A stretch of DNA of 64,000 nucleotides, from contig ONEL01000015.1 in assembly GCA_900316835.1 (NCBI GenBank), forward strand, positions 1 through 64,000, written 5' to 3'. The notes below the pieces were generated by a model. The model saw nothing but the letters and a program-made list of their open reading frames with translations. It did not search any database and was not told the DNA's origin. The stretch comes from an uncultured Prevotellaceae bacterium (GTDB lineage: Bacteria; Bacteroidota; Bacteroidia; Bacteroidales; Muribaculaceae). The position numbers and the translations under genes are program-made. Every line of letters begins with the position of its first letter. Position 1 is the first letter of the stretch. Below are positions 1 through 8,166 of this stretch, piece after piece.

Positions 1-135
1 ATTACCTTCAATATGATTGCTATTGTAATTGAAGTCCACAGTGAAACGACGGCTAAGTCTATCCCTGTCTTTTTCAGACAATGGTTGTAAATTTTGCCAT
101 GCTGCCAATGCCTTCTTAATATTCAGATACTTCAT
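1..135 (-). CDS. Fic family protein, N-terminal fragment (cut by window edge)
   Basis: The 45 codons visible start MKYLNIKKALAAWQNLQ and run off the left edge at NYNSNHIEGN. The N-S-x-H-I-E-G-N segment is the inhibitory-helix/N-terminal signature of Bacteroidota Fic proteins, which in full length (usually about 300-370 aa) carry an HPFxDGNGR AMPylation motif. That catalytic part lies outside the window, so activity cannot be judged. A TATCTTTG -7 box on the minus strand (173-166) lies about 30 bases upstream of the start codon. Identification rests on the short N-terminus only. Confidence 0.72.
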   Translation of the reverse strand, partial: MKYLNIKKALAAWQNLQPLSEKDRDRLSRRFTVDFNYNSNHIEGN

Positions 136-165
136 ACGGTCACAATATATATTATATTAACGCCA

Positions 166-173
166 CAAAGATA
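166..173 (-). promoter_or_regulatory. -7 box of the Fic gene promoter
   Basis: TATCTTTG on the minus strand matches the Bacteroidota TAnnTTTG -7 element and is placed 30 bases before the Fic start. No good TTTG -33 partner is visible, so this is a partial match. Confidence 0.45.
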
Positions 174-374
174 CAAAATATTTTTGATATGGTTGTAACA
201 TTACAACCTTTTTTAGCAAAATCCACTCGCTTCTTATTGAATAATCGCAAAAACACATTAAAAACGACCTTTTATCTGAACGTAACGAAAACAAAAACAC
301 TATTAGAAGATACAAAAATTGAATTGCCATCAAAGAGAGAGAGATAGAAAGCTCGGTTTTATTGGACACGGGGC

Positions 375-420
375 GGTTTAGTTTATACCCATATTAAATA
401 TCTATAACCTAAACTAAACC
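375..420. promoter_or_regulatory. Nested inverted repeat, operator-like
   Basis: The 11-bp arms GGTTTAGTTTA (375-385) and TAAACTAAACC (410-420) are perfect inverted repeats separated by 24 bp. The spacer itself contains the palindrome ATATTAAATAT (391-401). It lies between the Fic gene and the small DNA-binding protein at 566, with no T tract next to it, so an operator is more likely than a terminator. The regulator is unknown; the adjacent ribbon-helix-helix-like protein is a possible binder. Confidence 0.5.
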
Positions 421-465
421 TTAATGAAAGAATGAGCAAAAATCTGTGCTTAAAAAGTGTAAACG

Positions 466-515
466 TGCAAAGAACTGGGAAATCGTTTTTGCAGTTCTTT
501 GCATTTTCTTTTTTT
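466..515 (+). terminator. Terminator-like hairpin ahead of the 566 gene
   Basis: Arms TGCAAAGAACT (466-476) and AGTTCTTTGCA (493-503) form an 11-bp stem with a 16-nt loop, followed by TTTTCTTTTTTT (504-515). This has the shape of a Rho-independent terminator or attenuator read rightwards. It would end a short transcript made upstream of the 566 gene, or attenuate that gene. The bases after the T tract (TTTTTTTGACCGAA) recur after the first structured repeat at 1224-1237. Confidence 0.55.
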
Positions 516-565
516 GACCGAACAATATATTTCTTCATTCATATTAACATTAAAATTTCCAAACT

Positions 566-949
566 ATGGATCAGATTCCTTCAAGCAACCAAGCAGGTGC
601 TTCTAATGCACCAAGCAGACCAACGTACAACAATGGTACGGGTTATCAGAACAACAATCAAGTTTCACAACGTCCTGATGGTGCATCTAACCACAGTGCT
701 GGCAATGTAAATCAAAATGCAGCACAACCCGCAACAACGTCTGTGACTACAGAACGAACAGACTGGGTGCGCTTTAATACCATCTGCAACAGAGAACTTA
801 TTGACAAGGTTCGTGCTATTGCCGATCGCAACCACAGCAGCATCCGTGATGTCGTAGAACTGATGTTTCGTAGGTGCATCAACGCCTATGAACAGAAGAA
901 TGGCGTTATCACCATCGAAAAGAAGAAACCTCTGGAAGAGTTGTTCTAA
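566..949 (+). CDS. Small protein with disordered N-terminus and RHH-like C-terminal domain
   Basis: This 127-aa protein has two parts. Residues 1-65 are low complexity, rich in N, Q, S, A and T. Residues 66-110 look like a ribbon-helix-helix fold: a short strand (VRFNTICNRELIDKV), then helices ending in RDVVELMFRRCINAYEQ. This layout resembles small accessory DNA-binding proteins of Bacteroidota mobile elements, which bind near transfer origins or control plasmid genes. No relaxase or conjugation gene is present nearby, so a mobilization role is only inference. The protein has no signal peptide and is probably cytoplasmic. It is preceded by a terminator-like hairpin and operator-like palindrome, and followed by 900 bp of non-coding repeats. 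It may be a remnant of a mobile element. Confidence 0.55.
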   Translation: MDQIPSSNQAGASNAPSRPTYNNGTGYQNNNQVSQRPDGASNHSAGNVNQNAAQPATTSVTTERTDWVRFNTICNRELIDKVRAIADRNHSSIRDVVELMFRRCINAYEQKNGVITIEKKKPLEELF

Positions 950-1104
950 AAAGAGCATCAGATTCATCTTCGCCATTGCTCCACTTGTGCCATATCCCAC
1001 AATGAAGCAATGGCGTTTCTGTTGCATAATAACCATCATTTAGATAAGTCCCAATTACTAATGTCACGTCATTGTCTCAATTCTTTTACACAATCCCAGT
1101 AAGC

Positions 1105-1230
1105 AGAAGGGCTTGCCCTTCGTGCCACATTTTTCAAGCCCGGGGAAGCCTAATTCCCCTACCTACTTCGTTCGGTGGAAGCACTGACCAGATAAACTGC
1201 AAGCAGAGATCATGATGTCTCTCTTTTTTT
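1105..1230 (+). ncRNA. Structured repeat element, copy 1 (candidate ncRNA)
   Basis: Read rightwards the element holds a GAAGGGC-TT-GCCCTTC palindrome, the conserved segment GCCACATTTTTCAAG, a hairpin GGGGAA/TTCCCC, the conserved segment TGACCAGATAAA followed by CTGCAAGCAGAG, and a short AGAGA/TCTCT stem followed by TTTTTTT, a possible terminator. Copy 2 at 1502 keeps the same order. No promoter was identified confidently, so transcription and strand are not shown. On the opposite strand it could instead be a decayed coding or transfer-origin segment. Confidence 0.45.
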
Positions 1231-1501
1231 GACCGAAGAAATCTATCTAACAATATGTTGTTTGGTACAATGTCGCATAAGTCTGATTTGAAAAAACAAC
1301 ACAATATCATAACTGCAACAATCGCACTTTGCTTTCATAACAGACGCTGTACATACTAAGTAAAAAGCAACCCTATGCTTTGTTGATGCTCAGTGTCATT
1401 GGTTCAGTTGTGCAATGCCGCACATTGAAGCAATTCCTTAATAGACAACATCCGGTCAGATGCTAAACGTAGTTTCACTTCCTGTTACTTTGAACATAAG
1501 C

Positions 1502-1628
1502 CGAAGGGCTTGCCCTTCGTTTGCCACATTTTTCAAGTATCGGGAAGCTCATTACCCGCTCTCCTTTTCGGAGTCGGTAGCATTGACCAGATAAAACTGC
1601 AAGCAGAGGCCAAGATTTCTCTTTTCGC
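1502..1628 (+). ncRNA. Structured repeat element, copy 2 (candidate ncRNA)
   Basis: This is a diverged duplicate of the element at 1105. The GAAGGGC/GCCCTTC hairpin and the GCCACATTTTTCAAG and TGACCAGATAAA segments are kept. The second stem is CGGG/CCCG here and GGGG/CCCC in copy 1, so a pair changed on both sides. A CTCC-TTTT-C-GGAG stem follows. The 3' AGAG/CTCT stem has only a weak T tract. Paired changes favour a selected structure, but two copies are weak evidence. Confidence 0.45.
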
Positions 1629-1843
1629 AGAACGAATAAGAGCTTCATATCACGTCTGTTTTGATTGAAAAGCATAATGTCGTACTTGAAAAAAGCTACA
1701 GGGACTACAATTGGCACAACATAACATTGCTTCAAAGCAACAAACAGCACTCGATAGGGAATAAATCTCCCAAATACATTTTGACAAGTGCCGCAACAAC
1801 ACAAAATTTAGCATTGTGCCTATTGCGTCAAGGTTATACTCTA

Positions 1844-2626
1844 TTAGTGAGTTGTAAACTTACATTTTGGGTAATTGGAACATCCGAAGAAGCTTCCATA
1901 TTTCCCGTTTCGCCGCACAAGCGTCCCTCCACATTGTGGACATATACCCGATGCTATTATTGAGTCAGTTTTGTACTTTGCTTCCTTCACATTGCGTACA
2001 TGGGTCTTGTTATCAACACTCTCCCGTATGTTCTTTGAAGAAAGGCGCGCCACAACATCATTTACATCAGCATCAGTGATGTACGATGTTTGATATGCTT
2101 GAATTGTGGAAAGAAGTGAGTTATCGTATATGACATGATTTTGTGACGAAACCTTACTAATATCGGCGTTCCCGGTAAAGACGACAACGGGTATTACTTT
2201 TAGGTAAGGCCATTCTTTCAGATTATCCTTAATCCTATACATGTGTCCCAGTGCCTGTTTAACTGGATTATAAAATTGGTTCTTTGTAACATAGGTGTAT
2301 GTCTTCCAAGGCTTCTTGGGATATGTCACTTTAGTAACAATTATCTGTTTCCACTCCTGAGAGTCGTCGTTGCCATATATTTCACCACGATAGTTCTTTG
2401 TCTCTATGGCAAAGATTCCATACTTAGACACCACTATGTGATCTATTTGTGTCGTTCCATTTGTTGTCTTTAGCATGACATCATCCATCACATGGTATTC
2501 ATCAGGAAGCTGCATGAGTATATCATGGATTCTCATTTCGCCTCGTTTCCCCTTTTGTTTAGGTGAATTATACCACCAGCCGAATATGGTCAGTGATATG
2601 ATGGCAACATAACCTGTTAGCCGAAT
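1844..2626 (-). CDS. NERD-domain protein with C-terminal topoisomerase-type zinc finger
   Basis: The first ATG (2536) gives 230 aa: a NERD (nuclease-related) domain with TTQIDHIVVSKYGIFAIETKNYRG, whose D and ExK residues fit a restriction-like PD-(D/E)xK core, and a C-terminal zinc finger of the topoisomerase C4 type (CPQCGGTLV ... FGCSNYPKCKF). The same frame stays open upstream to 2632 and encodes a hydrophobic segment (YVAIISLTIFGWW) and KQKGKRGE. A transmembrane N-terminus followed by KGKxGE is usual for this family, so the ATG probably is not the true N-terminus. No ATG, GTG or TTG occurs in the extension; an ATT at 2626-2624 is used here as a tentative start, overlapping the previous gene's stop by eight bases. 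It is last in the leftward R-M operon. NERD proteins occur near defence and mobile genes; their exact activity is poorly known. Confidence 0.75.
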   Translation of the reverse strand: MRLTGYVAIISLTIFGWWYNSPKQKGKRGEMRIHDILMQLPDEYHVMDDVMLKTTNGTTQIDHIVVSKYGIFAIETKNYRGEIYGNDDSQEWKQIIVTKVTYPKKPWKTYTYVTKNQFYNPVKQALGHMYRIKDNLKEWPYLKVIPVVVFTGNADISKVSSQNHVIYDNSLLSTIQAYQTSYITDADVNDVVARLSSKNIRESVDNKTHVRNVKEAKYKTDSIIASGICPQCGGTLVRRNGKYGSFFGCSNYPKCKFTTH

Positions 2627-3399
2627 CTTCCTTTAATCTCTTTGTCTAATTCTTTCGCTTTTGTAGCGAACCTTTTCCAGGATGATTTAAGAATACCCGG
2701 GTCGTTCCATACCTTTTCAAAATGTTGTAGTGGTGACTGTATCAGGTCAGCACCCCACAACATCATTCCTGCTTCATGATTTCTGTTACCGCTTGTACGT
2801 TTGCCTATTGCAGCATCCGTGATGTTAGCCGAACCGACATACGCACATTCATCATCAAAGATGAATACCTTCATGTGGTTATGTTCATTGCAGCGTAACT
2901 CGAAAAGAGGATTCTCCAGAAGTTGAGGACAGTTTTCCTTGGCATAAAGGTAGAAGCCTAAGGGCTTCATACAAACTATTTGTACGTGAACTCCACGCTC
3001 AACAAGCGACATAAAGAAATCACATAAACGAAGTGTTTCAGTTGTACCATCAGACTCAACGGTCACGCTAAAGTTTTTGAGGTTTGCAGATGCTATCTTC
3101 AAACTGTGCTTCACTTCTGACATTAGTTTGAATACCTGTGAGTAATGCTCTTCGTCTGCTACATAGGAAACTCTATCCTCTATTTGAGACACCTCTAACA
3201 TGGGTATTTCCTCTTCTTCTTTGATTAAGTTCAAATCGACTAATACCTGAAAAGGAATGCGCCACCCGCTTTTGGGGGCTTTGTGAGCAGCGAGAGCACC
3301 TTTGTGTATAAGGTCGTAAATCTCCTGCATTGAAAGCCCCGTTAGCCGGGCCGTTTCTTTTGTACCTATGTATTTGTTCTGTGGCATAACCAAATGCAA
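2617..3399 (-). CDS. HTH plus phospholipase D-like (HKD) protein
   Basis: Residues 10-55 form an excisionase/MerR-like winged helix (ETARLTGLSMQEIYDLIHKG ... GWRIP). Residues 85-235 are a phospholipase D-like domain with one HKD motif, HMKVFIFDD (HxKx4D), followed by YVGSANITDAAIG, whose G-S-A-N is the usual partner of the motif. Single-HKD proteins of about 250 aa normally dimerise to make one active site and include nucleases. The start lies 4 bases after the res stop, so the two are almost certainly co-transcribed and perhaps translationally coupled. HKD proteins accompany R-M and DISARM-type systems, so a DNA-processing helper role is likely (inference). The HTH may target it to DNA. All HKD residues are present. 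Confidence 0.75.
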   Translation of the reverse strand: MHLVMPQNKYIGTKETARLTGLSMQEIYDLIHKGALAAHKAPKSGWRIPFQVLVDLNLIKEEEEIPMLEVSQIEDRVSYVADEEHYSQVFKLMSEVKHSLKIASANLKNFSVTVESDGTTETLRLCDFFMSLVERGVHVQIVCMKPLGFYLYAKENCPQLLENPLFELRCNEHNHMKVFIFDDECAYVGSANITDAAIGKRTSGNRNHEAGMMLWGADLIQSPLQHFEKVWNDPGILKSSWKRFATKAKELDKEIKGRFG

Positions 3400-3403
3400 A
3401 CTA

Positions 3404-6400
3404 CTAATCTAAACTGTTGATGACATTCAACATCGTATCATAGTCCGTTATCTCATGGTAACGTACTTTGCTTGTCGATACATTGTTGAAGAGTTTCTTG
3501 GCACACTCTATCTTTGCCATTTCAGCCCCTTTCAGGTTCATAGAGAGCATACTTCCTTTGGTCTCTGCCACAAAGAAGACGTGCTTCACACCCATATTGT
3601 CATTGAAGGCAATAGCCCAGTCTGGTGCATATTTGCCAACTGGTGTAGGTATCTGAAACGAACGAGGCAGACGGGCATAGACGCATACCTCATCAGCTTT
3701 GTCAAGAGCTTCGGCAAACTTGCGTTCACCCTTACTGTCTGTAAACACATAGTCCAGGATATGCTTCTTAGCCTCGTAAGCCTTTTCTAATGGTTGGCGG
3801 TTCTTCTCCTTGGTGAAGATGTCTGCATCATACTGCTGTTCCGTGCGATTATAGGCAATATGCTCCACAATCATAGTGGCTTTCTGGTCTTTAATCAGAC
3901 GTACCACATTGCGGATAAACTCTTCTGGGTTGTTCTTGAACAGATAGAGTTTTTCCGTGGAGATACCCTTCAGGATGCGAACCACCGTTCTTCTTGTCAG
4001 TGTTGCACCCTTGGCTATCTCGCCCACAAGATCGTATGGCACATCGCTTGTCGAAACCTCCCTCATAGTTTGTGTTCGGGTGTGCTGGTCACCTGTGAAG
4101 TCAAGGTCATCCGTTCCCTGTTCACCTGTCGTCACCACATATTTTAGTTCGGTGACACGCAGATTCTTATTGATGGATGCTACGGCTTTTTGTATCAGTT
4201 CCTCACTGTCGTAATGCACCGTATAGACATAGCGGTGATTGATTTCCTCCCACAGCCGCTTGAACTCGTTTTTGCTGGCATTATCGTTCAGATGATCATT
4301 GATAGCTTCTGCCGACTCATTGGCATTCTCAATCATGTCATCAAGGGCTGATGGGTCGAAGATACCCTGTACTAACTTATGAACTTGCTCACTGATGGGA
4401 GCCAGTTTCTTACTCATTGGTTTGAGGTTGCCTGTGCGCAGGTCTTCGTGATATGACTGCTGGATATTTCCCTTGTCATCCACATAGTCATTCTCATAGA
4501 GATAGTTGACAATGGCTGTGGCCTCCATAGCCGAGATTTCATGTACTTCCTCACCAACCTTAAACTTGCGGCCTTCAAAGTATGCCACAGTAGCCAATGT
4601 AGGACGCTCACGCAAGGCTTCGCGTGTCTCTTTCTGGAGTGCATCCACGAAGGTGCTGTAGCTCTCGTTGGCGATGACTGTCAGGGCATTGATGTCATGT
4701 ACGGCTTCGCCCAAGCGTTCCGCATCCATGCGAACGCCTTGTTGGTCAACACAGATACGCAGTCCTCGGCCTACTTCCTGACGCTTGGCTGTCGCACTGC
4801 TGGCATGGCGCAGGGTGCATATCTGGAACACATTCGGATTATCCCATCCTTCACGCAGAGCGGAGTGAGAGAAGATGAAACGTGTCGGCTCATCAAAACT
4901 CAACAGCCGCTCCTTGTTTTTCAGAATCAAATCGTAGGCTGATATGTCCGAAGAGAAGTCTTCACCTCGCTTCACAACACTGTCGATGGCGTGACCTTTC
5001 TTGTCGATAGAGAAATAGCCATTGTGTACTTGGTCTGCCGTGAAGCGTTTCAGGTAACGCTGGTAGTCATTTTCAAAGAGTGACAGGTTCTCATTGAGGA
5101 AACGAGTATATTCCTCTTCAAAAACCTTCCAGAGAAAGCCCTTCACGACTTCGCCCTGCTCATCATAGCCCTTGTAGTTGGCCACTTCGTCGATGAAAAA
5201 GAGCGAAAGTGTCTTGATACCTTGCTTGAAGAGTGTGGCTTCTTTCTCAAAGTGCGAACGGATGGTTTCTCTTACCTGTATTCGCTGTATCTGCTGTTCC
5301 GACACATCGCCCATAACCTCACCCTTACGCAGCGTGTCACCATTCATGAAATAGACCGTGTTGGTCAAAGGGTTGATGTCGGTAATGATAAAATCCTTGT
5401 AAGCAGGAAGTCCCGATGCATCATAAAGTGAATCATTCTGCCCGAACTTGCATATCTGCCTGCGAGTGCTGGCTGCTCCCTTCACCTCAATCTCCAGCTT
5501 CACTTCTGGAGCCTTATTCTTGGAGAGAACAATGCTGTCAAAGTAGATATAACTCTGGTTGCCCAACAGGTTTTGCAGGGTGATACCCTTCACTTGAATC
5601 TTCTTCACCAAGCGCTGGCGGTAAGCATCGAAGGCATCCAACGCATATACGCAGTTATGCGATGTCTTGTGTGTGGCTGAGTAGTTCAGCACAAACAGCG
5701 GCTTGAAGTTCTTCAACGCACGTTGTGTGGCGGCACCTTCCATCTTCTGCGGTTCATCCATAATGATAATGGGGCGATTGGCAGCAATCACATCAATAGG
5801 ACGGCGGCTCTGGAAATCGTCACGCTTAGAGTATATAATACGGCTCTCCTTATTGGCAGCACCTTCCTTGAATGAGGTATTGAACGCCTGTACATTGATA
5901 ATCATCACATTGATGCTGGCATCACTGCTGAACGAGTCTATCTGTGTCAGGTTGCCGCTGTTGTAGATGAAGTAGCGAGCCTTTTTGCCATACTGTTCCA
6001 TGAAGTGGTCTTCCAACATCGTGAAACTCTTATACACACCTTCACGGATGGCTATGCTTGGCACCACGACGATGAACTTTGACCAACCATAGCGTTTGTT
6101 CAACTCAAACATAGTCTTGATATAGACGTATGTCTTACCCGTACCCGTTTCCATCTCAATGTCGAGCGAACATGCCCCCAGACCGTCAGGCAGACTCAGT
6201 TTCGTTGATTTGGGGATATTGCCGATGACTTGTTGCTGCTGTATGTTGGCAAGCAACTGATGACCTTGTAATTCTACATCGCTGTTACGCCATCCAACAT
6301 ACTCATCCTCAAACGTAATCTGTCCCTTACGCTTGCCCAGGTCACGCCGGTACTGCGCATTGGTTTTCGATGGTTGTCCGGCAAATACGCTTACCGTCTG

Positions 6401-6448
6401 CTCTACAGCATCCGTCTGGTATTGTTGTATCTTAAACTTAAATTTCAT
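3404..6448 (-). CDS. res: Type III restriction enzyme, Res subunit
   Basis: This 1014-aa ATP-dependent restriction subunit joins Mod to cut DNA after two head-to-head unmethylated sites communicate. The superfamily 2 helicase core has Walker A METGTGKTYVYIKT (about residue 100), a DExx-type box IIIMDEPQKMEG (about 230), SATHK (motif III), and motif VI REVGRGLRICVDQ (about 555). The C-terminus has a PD-(D/E)xK nuclease core, YAPDWAIAF ... FFVAETKGS (about 955-980). Length is normal for the family. The start overlaps the upstream TPR gene stop by four bases (ATGA), indicating coupling. No frameshift is seen, so the subunit should be functional. It is separated from mod by two non-R-M genes, which is unusual because mod and res normally adjoin. 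Confidence 0.93.
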   Translation of the reverse strand: MKFKFKIQQYQTDAVEQTVSVFAGQPSKTNAQYRRDLGKRKGQITFEDEYVGWRNSDVELQGHQLLANIQQQQVIGNIPKSTKLSLPDGLGACSLDIEMETGTGKTYVYIKTMFELNKRYGWSKFIVVVPSIAIREGVYKSFTMLEDHFMEQYGKKARYFIYNSGNLTQIDSFSSDASINVMIINVQAFNTSFKEGAANKESRIIYSKRDDFQSRRPIDVIAANRPIIIMDEPQKMEGAATQRALKNFKPLFVLNYSATHKTSHNCVYALDAFDAYRQRLVKKIQVKGITLQNLLGNQSYIYFDSIVLSKNKAPEVKLEIEVKGAASTRRQICKFGQNDSLYDASGLPAYKDFIITDINPLTNTVYFMNGDTLRKGEVMGDVSEQQIQRIQVRETIRSHFEKEATLFKQGIKTLSLFFIDEVANYKGYDEQGEVVKGFLWKVFEEEYTRFLNENLSLFENDYQRYLKRFTADQVHNGYFSIDKKGHAIDSVVKRGEDFSSDISAYDLILKNKERLLSFDEPTRFIFSHSALREGWDNPNVFQICTLRHASSATAKRQEVGRGLRICVDQQGVRMDAERLGEAVHDINALTVIANESYSTFVDALQKETREALRERPTLATVAYFEGRKFKVGEEVHEISAMEATAIVNYLYENDYVDDKGNIQQSYHEDLRTGNLKPMSKKLAPISEQVHKLVQGIFDPSALDDMIENANESAEAINDHLNDNASKNEFKRLWEEINHRYVYTVHYDSEELIQKAVASINKNLRVTELKYVVTTGEQGTDDLDFTGDQHTRTQTMREVSTSDVPYDLVGEIAKGATLTRRTVVRILKGISTEKLYLFKNNPEEFIRNVVRLIKDQKATMIVEHIAYNRTEQQYDADIFTKEKNRQPLEKAYEAKKHILDYVFTDSKGERKFAEALDKADEVCVYARLPRSFQIPTPVGKYAPDWAIAFNDNMGVKHVFFVAETKGSMLSMNLKGAEMAKIECAKKLFNNVSTSKVRYHEITDYDTMLNVINSLD

Positions 6449-8148
6449 GCTTTATCTGCATTTTTCAGTGATTCCGCTTTCTTCTCGTCTTCTTTGGCTT
6501 TGGTGAAAAACTTTGTTTTTTTATTTTCATCAGATGTGATTTCAGCCAAAGCTCTATAACATTCGGATCGATTTGAGTATGATTTCGACTCTTTTTCATT
6601 TAATGATTGCGAGATCGAGAATTCATATATTGCCTCTAAATACATTTTCATAGATTTGAAAATTTGTCCTTTTGTTATATGAAATATATAATTAGCAGGT
6701 TCTAAACGAATTGCCTTGTCGGCATCTTCTAAAGCTTTTGAAAACTCTTTTTGTATAAGACATATATTTGCTCTTCCATTGTAAGCTTTTGCATTATTTG
6801 GATTTAGCTCTATAATCTTGCTGTAATCTGCCATTGCAAAATCATACTTCTTCATATCAGTATTATAAGTAGCTCGATGAATATATGCTGTCAAATCATT
6901 AGGATTTAGTTCAATGGCTTTATTAACATCAGAAAGAGCATCATCGCAATTATTTAAATCATAATTTAGAAAAGCACGACTTAGATATACGGTACCGTCA
7001 TATGGATTCAAATCAATGGACTTGTTAAAATCATTCATAGCACCTTTTTTGTCATTCCTTCTAGTTTTTATTAGCCCACGAGCAAGAAAAGCTTTGGCAT
7101 TGTTGGGATTAATCTCAATAGCCTTATTAATATCTTTCATTGCATCGTCTAATTTCTCTAATGAAATTAACAGTCCTCCACGGTCACAATACGCATCATC
7201 ATTATTTGGACTTAATGTAATAGCTTTATTATAATCAGCCATAGCACCATCAAGATCTTTCAAATCGTTCTTTAGTGTTCCTCTATTAATAAAAGCTATA
7301 GCGTTGTTTGGGCTTAATTCAATAGCCTTGTTATAGTCAGCCATAGCGCCAATATAGTCCCTATTGTTATTCTTCAAGAGCCCTCGATTAATATAACTTT
7401 TTGCGTCACTAGGATTTAATTCAATGGCCTTATTATAATCAGCCATAGCACCTTCAAGATCTCTTAAATCATGTTTCAATTTGCCACGCATGAAGAAAGC
7501 ATCTGAGTTACTAGAATCAAGTTCAATTACCTTTGCGAACAATTCTATTGAATGCTGAACATCCTTTTTACTTTCCAAAATAGCTTGAGCAAACAATTTA
7601 TTAACTTTGGTTTTTAAAGCAGCAAGTTCTGTTTCGCATTTACTTTTATCTATTTCTCTTTTTATGATATCAATATCTTTTTTTAGTGTAGTAACCACAG
7701 TCAAAGACTCTTTTGCTGATTTTGTATCCTTATCTACAGATTCAATTTGAGTTTTTAACTCCTCAACCATTTTCTCATAACTCTTTTTTAAAAGTTTATC
7801 GCTCCGATTAGTAATAAATAAAGGAACAGCAACACCTAAACCACCAGCTAACAAAGTAACAAACAAACATATCCATGCCGTCCAACGTGAATGTTCTTCA
7901 TCTAATTCAGATATCTTTATTCGAACATCTCCCCGATACAAATCTATCTCTTTTTCCATCCTATCAAGTTGAGCTTTCATTGCTTCGTTCTCAGCTTGTA
8001 ACTGCTTGATGGATTCTTGCTGACTGGTGGAAACTTGGGTAGTTGTTTTTTGAGGCTGTACTTGTATGGAGACAGTTTTAGGCTGCTGCCCGAAAATACT
8101 CAGGCAGACAAACAACAATAAATATATGGTTATCTTTATTTTTTTCAT
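6445..8148 (-). CDS. Membrane-anchored TPR-repeat protein inside the R-M operon
   Basis: The 567-aa protein starts with a hydrophobic signal/anchor (MKKIKITIYLLLFVCLSIFG), then a coiled coil (about 43-78), a transmembrane helix (about 91-113, WICLFVTLLAGGLGVAVPLF), a second coiled coil (118-180), and about ten tetratricopeptide repeats of 34 residues (190-530; GAMADYNKAIELNPSDAKSY is typical). TPRs bind protein partners; there is no enzymatic motif. The DNA is clearly AT-richer than the flanking mod and res genes, and with the next upstream gene it separates mod from res, which suggests separate acquisition. A partner-binding scaffold or sensor at the membrane is possible; alternatively it is passenger cargo. 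Its stop overlaps the res start. Confidence 0.7.
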   Translation of the reverse strand: MKKIKITIYLLLFVCLSIFGQQPKTVSIQVQPQKTTTQVSTSQQESIKQLQAENEAMKAQLDRMEKEIDLYRGDVRIKISELDEEHSRWTAWICLFVTLLAGGLGVAVPLFITNRSDKLLKKSYEKMVEELKTQIESVDKDTKSAKESLTVVTTLKKDIDIIKREIDKSKCETELAALKTKVNKLFAQAILESKKDVQHSIELFAKVIELDSSNSDAFFMRGKLKHDLRDLEGAMADYNKAIELNPSDAKSYINRGLLKNNNRDYIGAMADYNKAIELSPNNAIAFINRGTLKNDLKDLDGAMADYNKAITLSPNNDDAYCDRGGLLISLEKLDDAMKDINKAIEINPNNAKAFLARGLIKTRRNDKKGAMNDFNKSIDLNPYDGTVYLSRAFLNYDLNNCDDALSDVNKAIELNPNDLTAYIHRATYNTDMKKYDFAMADYSKIIELNPNNAKAYNGRANICLIQKEFSKALEDADKAIRLEPANYIFHITKGQIFKSMKMYLEAIYEFSISQSLNEKESKSYSNRSECYRALAEITSDENKKTKFFTKAKEDEKKAESLKNADKA

Positions 8149-8166
8149 AAACCACTCTATAACAAA

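Larger units (their letters stand above)
950..1843. other. Gene-free stretch with two diverged copies of a structured element
   Basis: No convincing coding sequence lies here; the open frames are short and have no family-like pattern. The stretch is dominated by a roughly 250-bp unit present twice in direct orientation with an offset near 397 bp. Each unit starts with a GAAGGGC/GCCCTTC hairpin (1106, 1503), and downstream similarity continues past AATGTCG (1269, 1676). The remainder is AT-rich sequence in which I see nothing else. Confidence 0.6.

Noticed and set aside
157..369. 70-codon open frame on the minus strand
   Set aside because: It overlaps the Fic promoter, is hydrophobic by chance in AT-rich DNA and has no family-like pattern.
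1475..1804. 109-codon minus-strand frame through structured element copy 2
   Set aside because: The frame is not kept in copy 1, while the hairpins are, which argues against this coding sequence.
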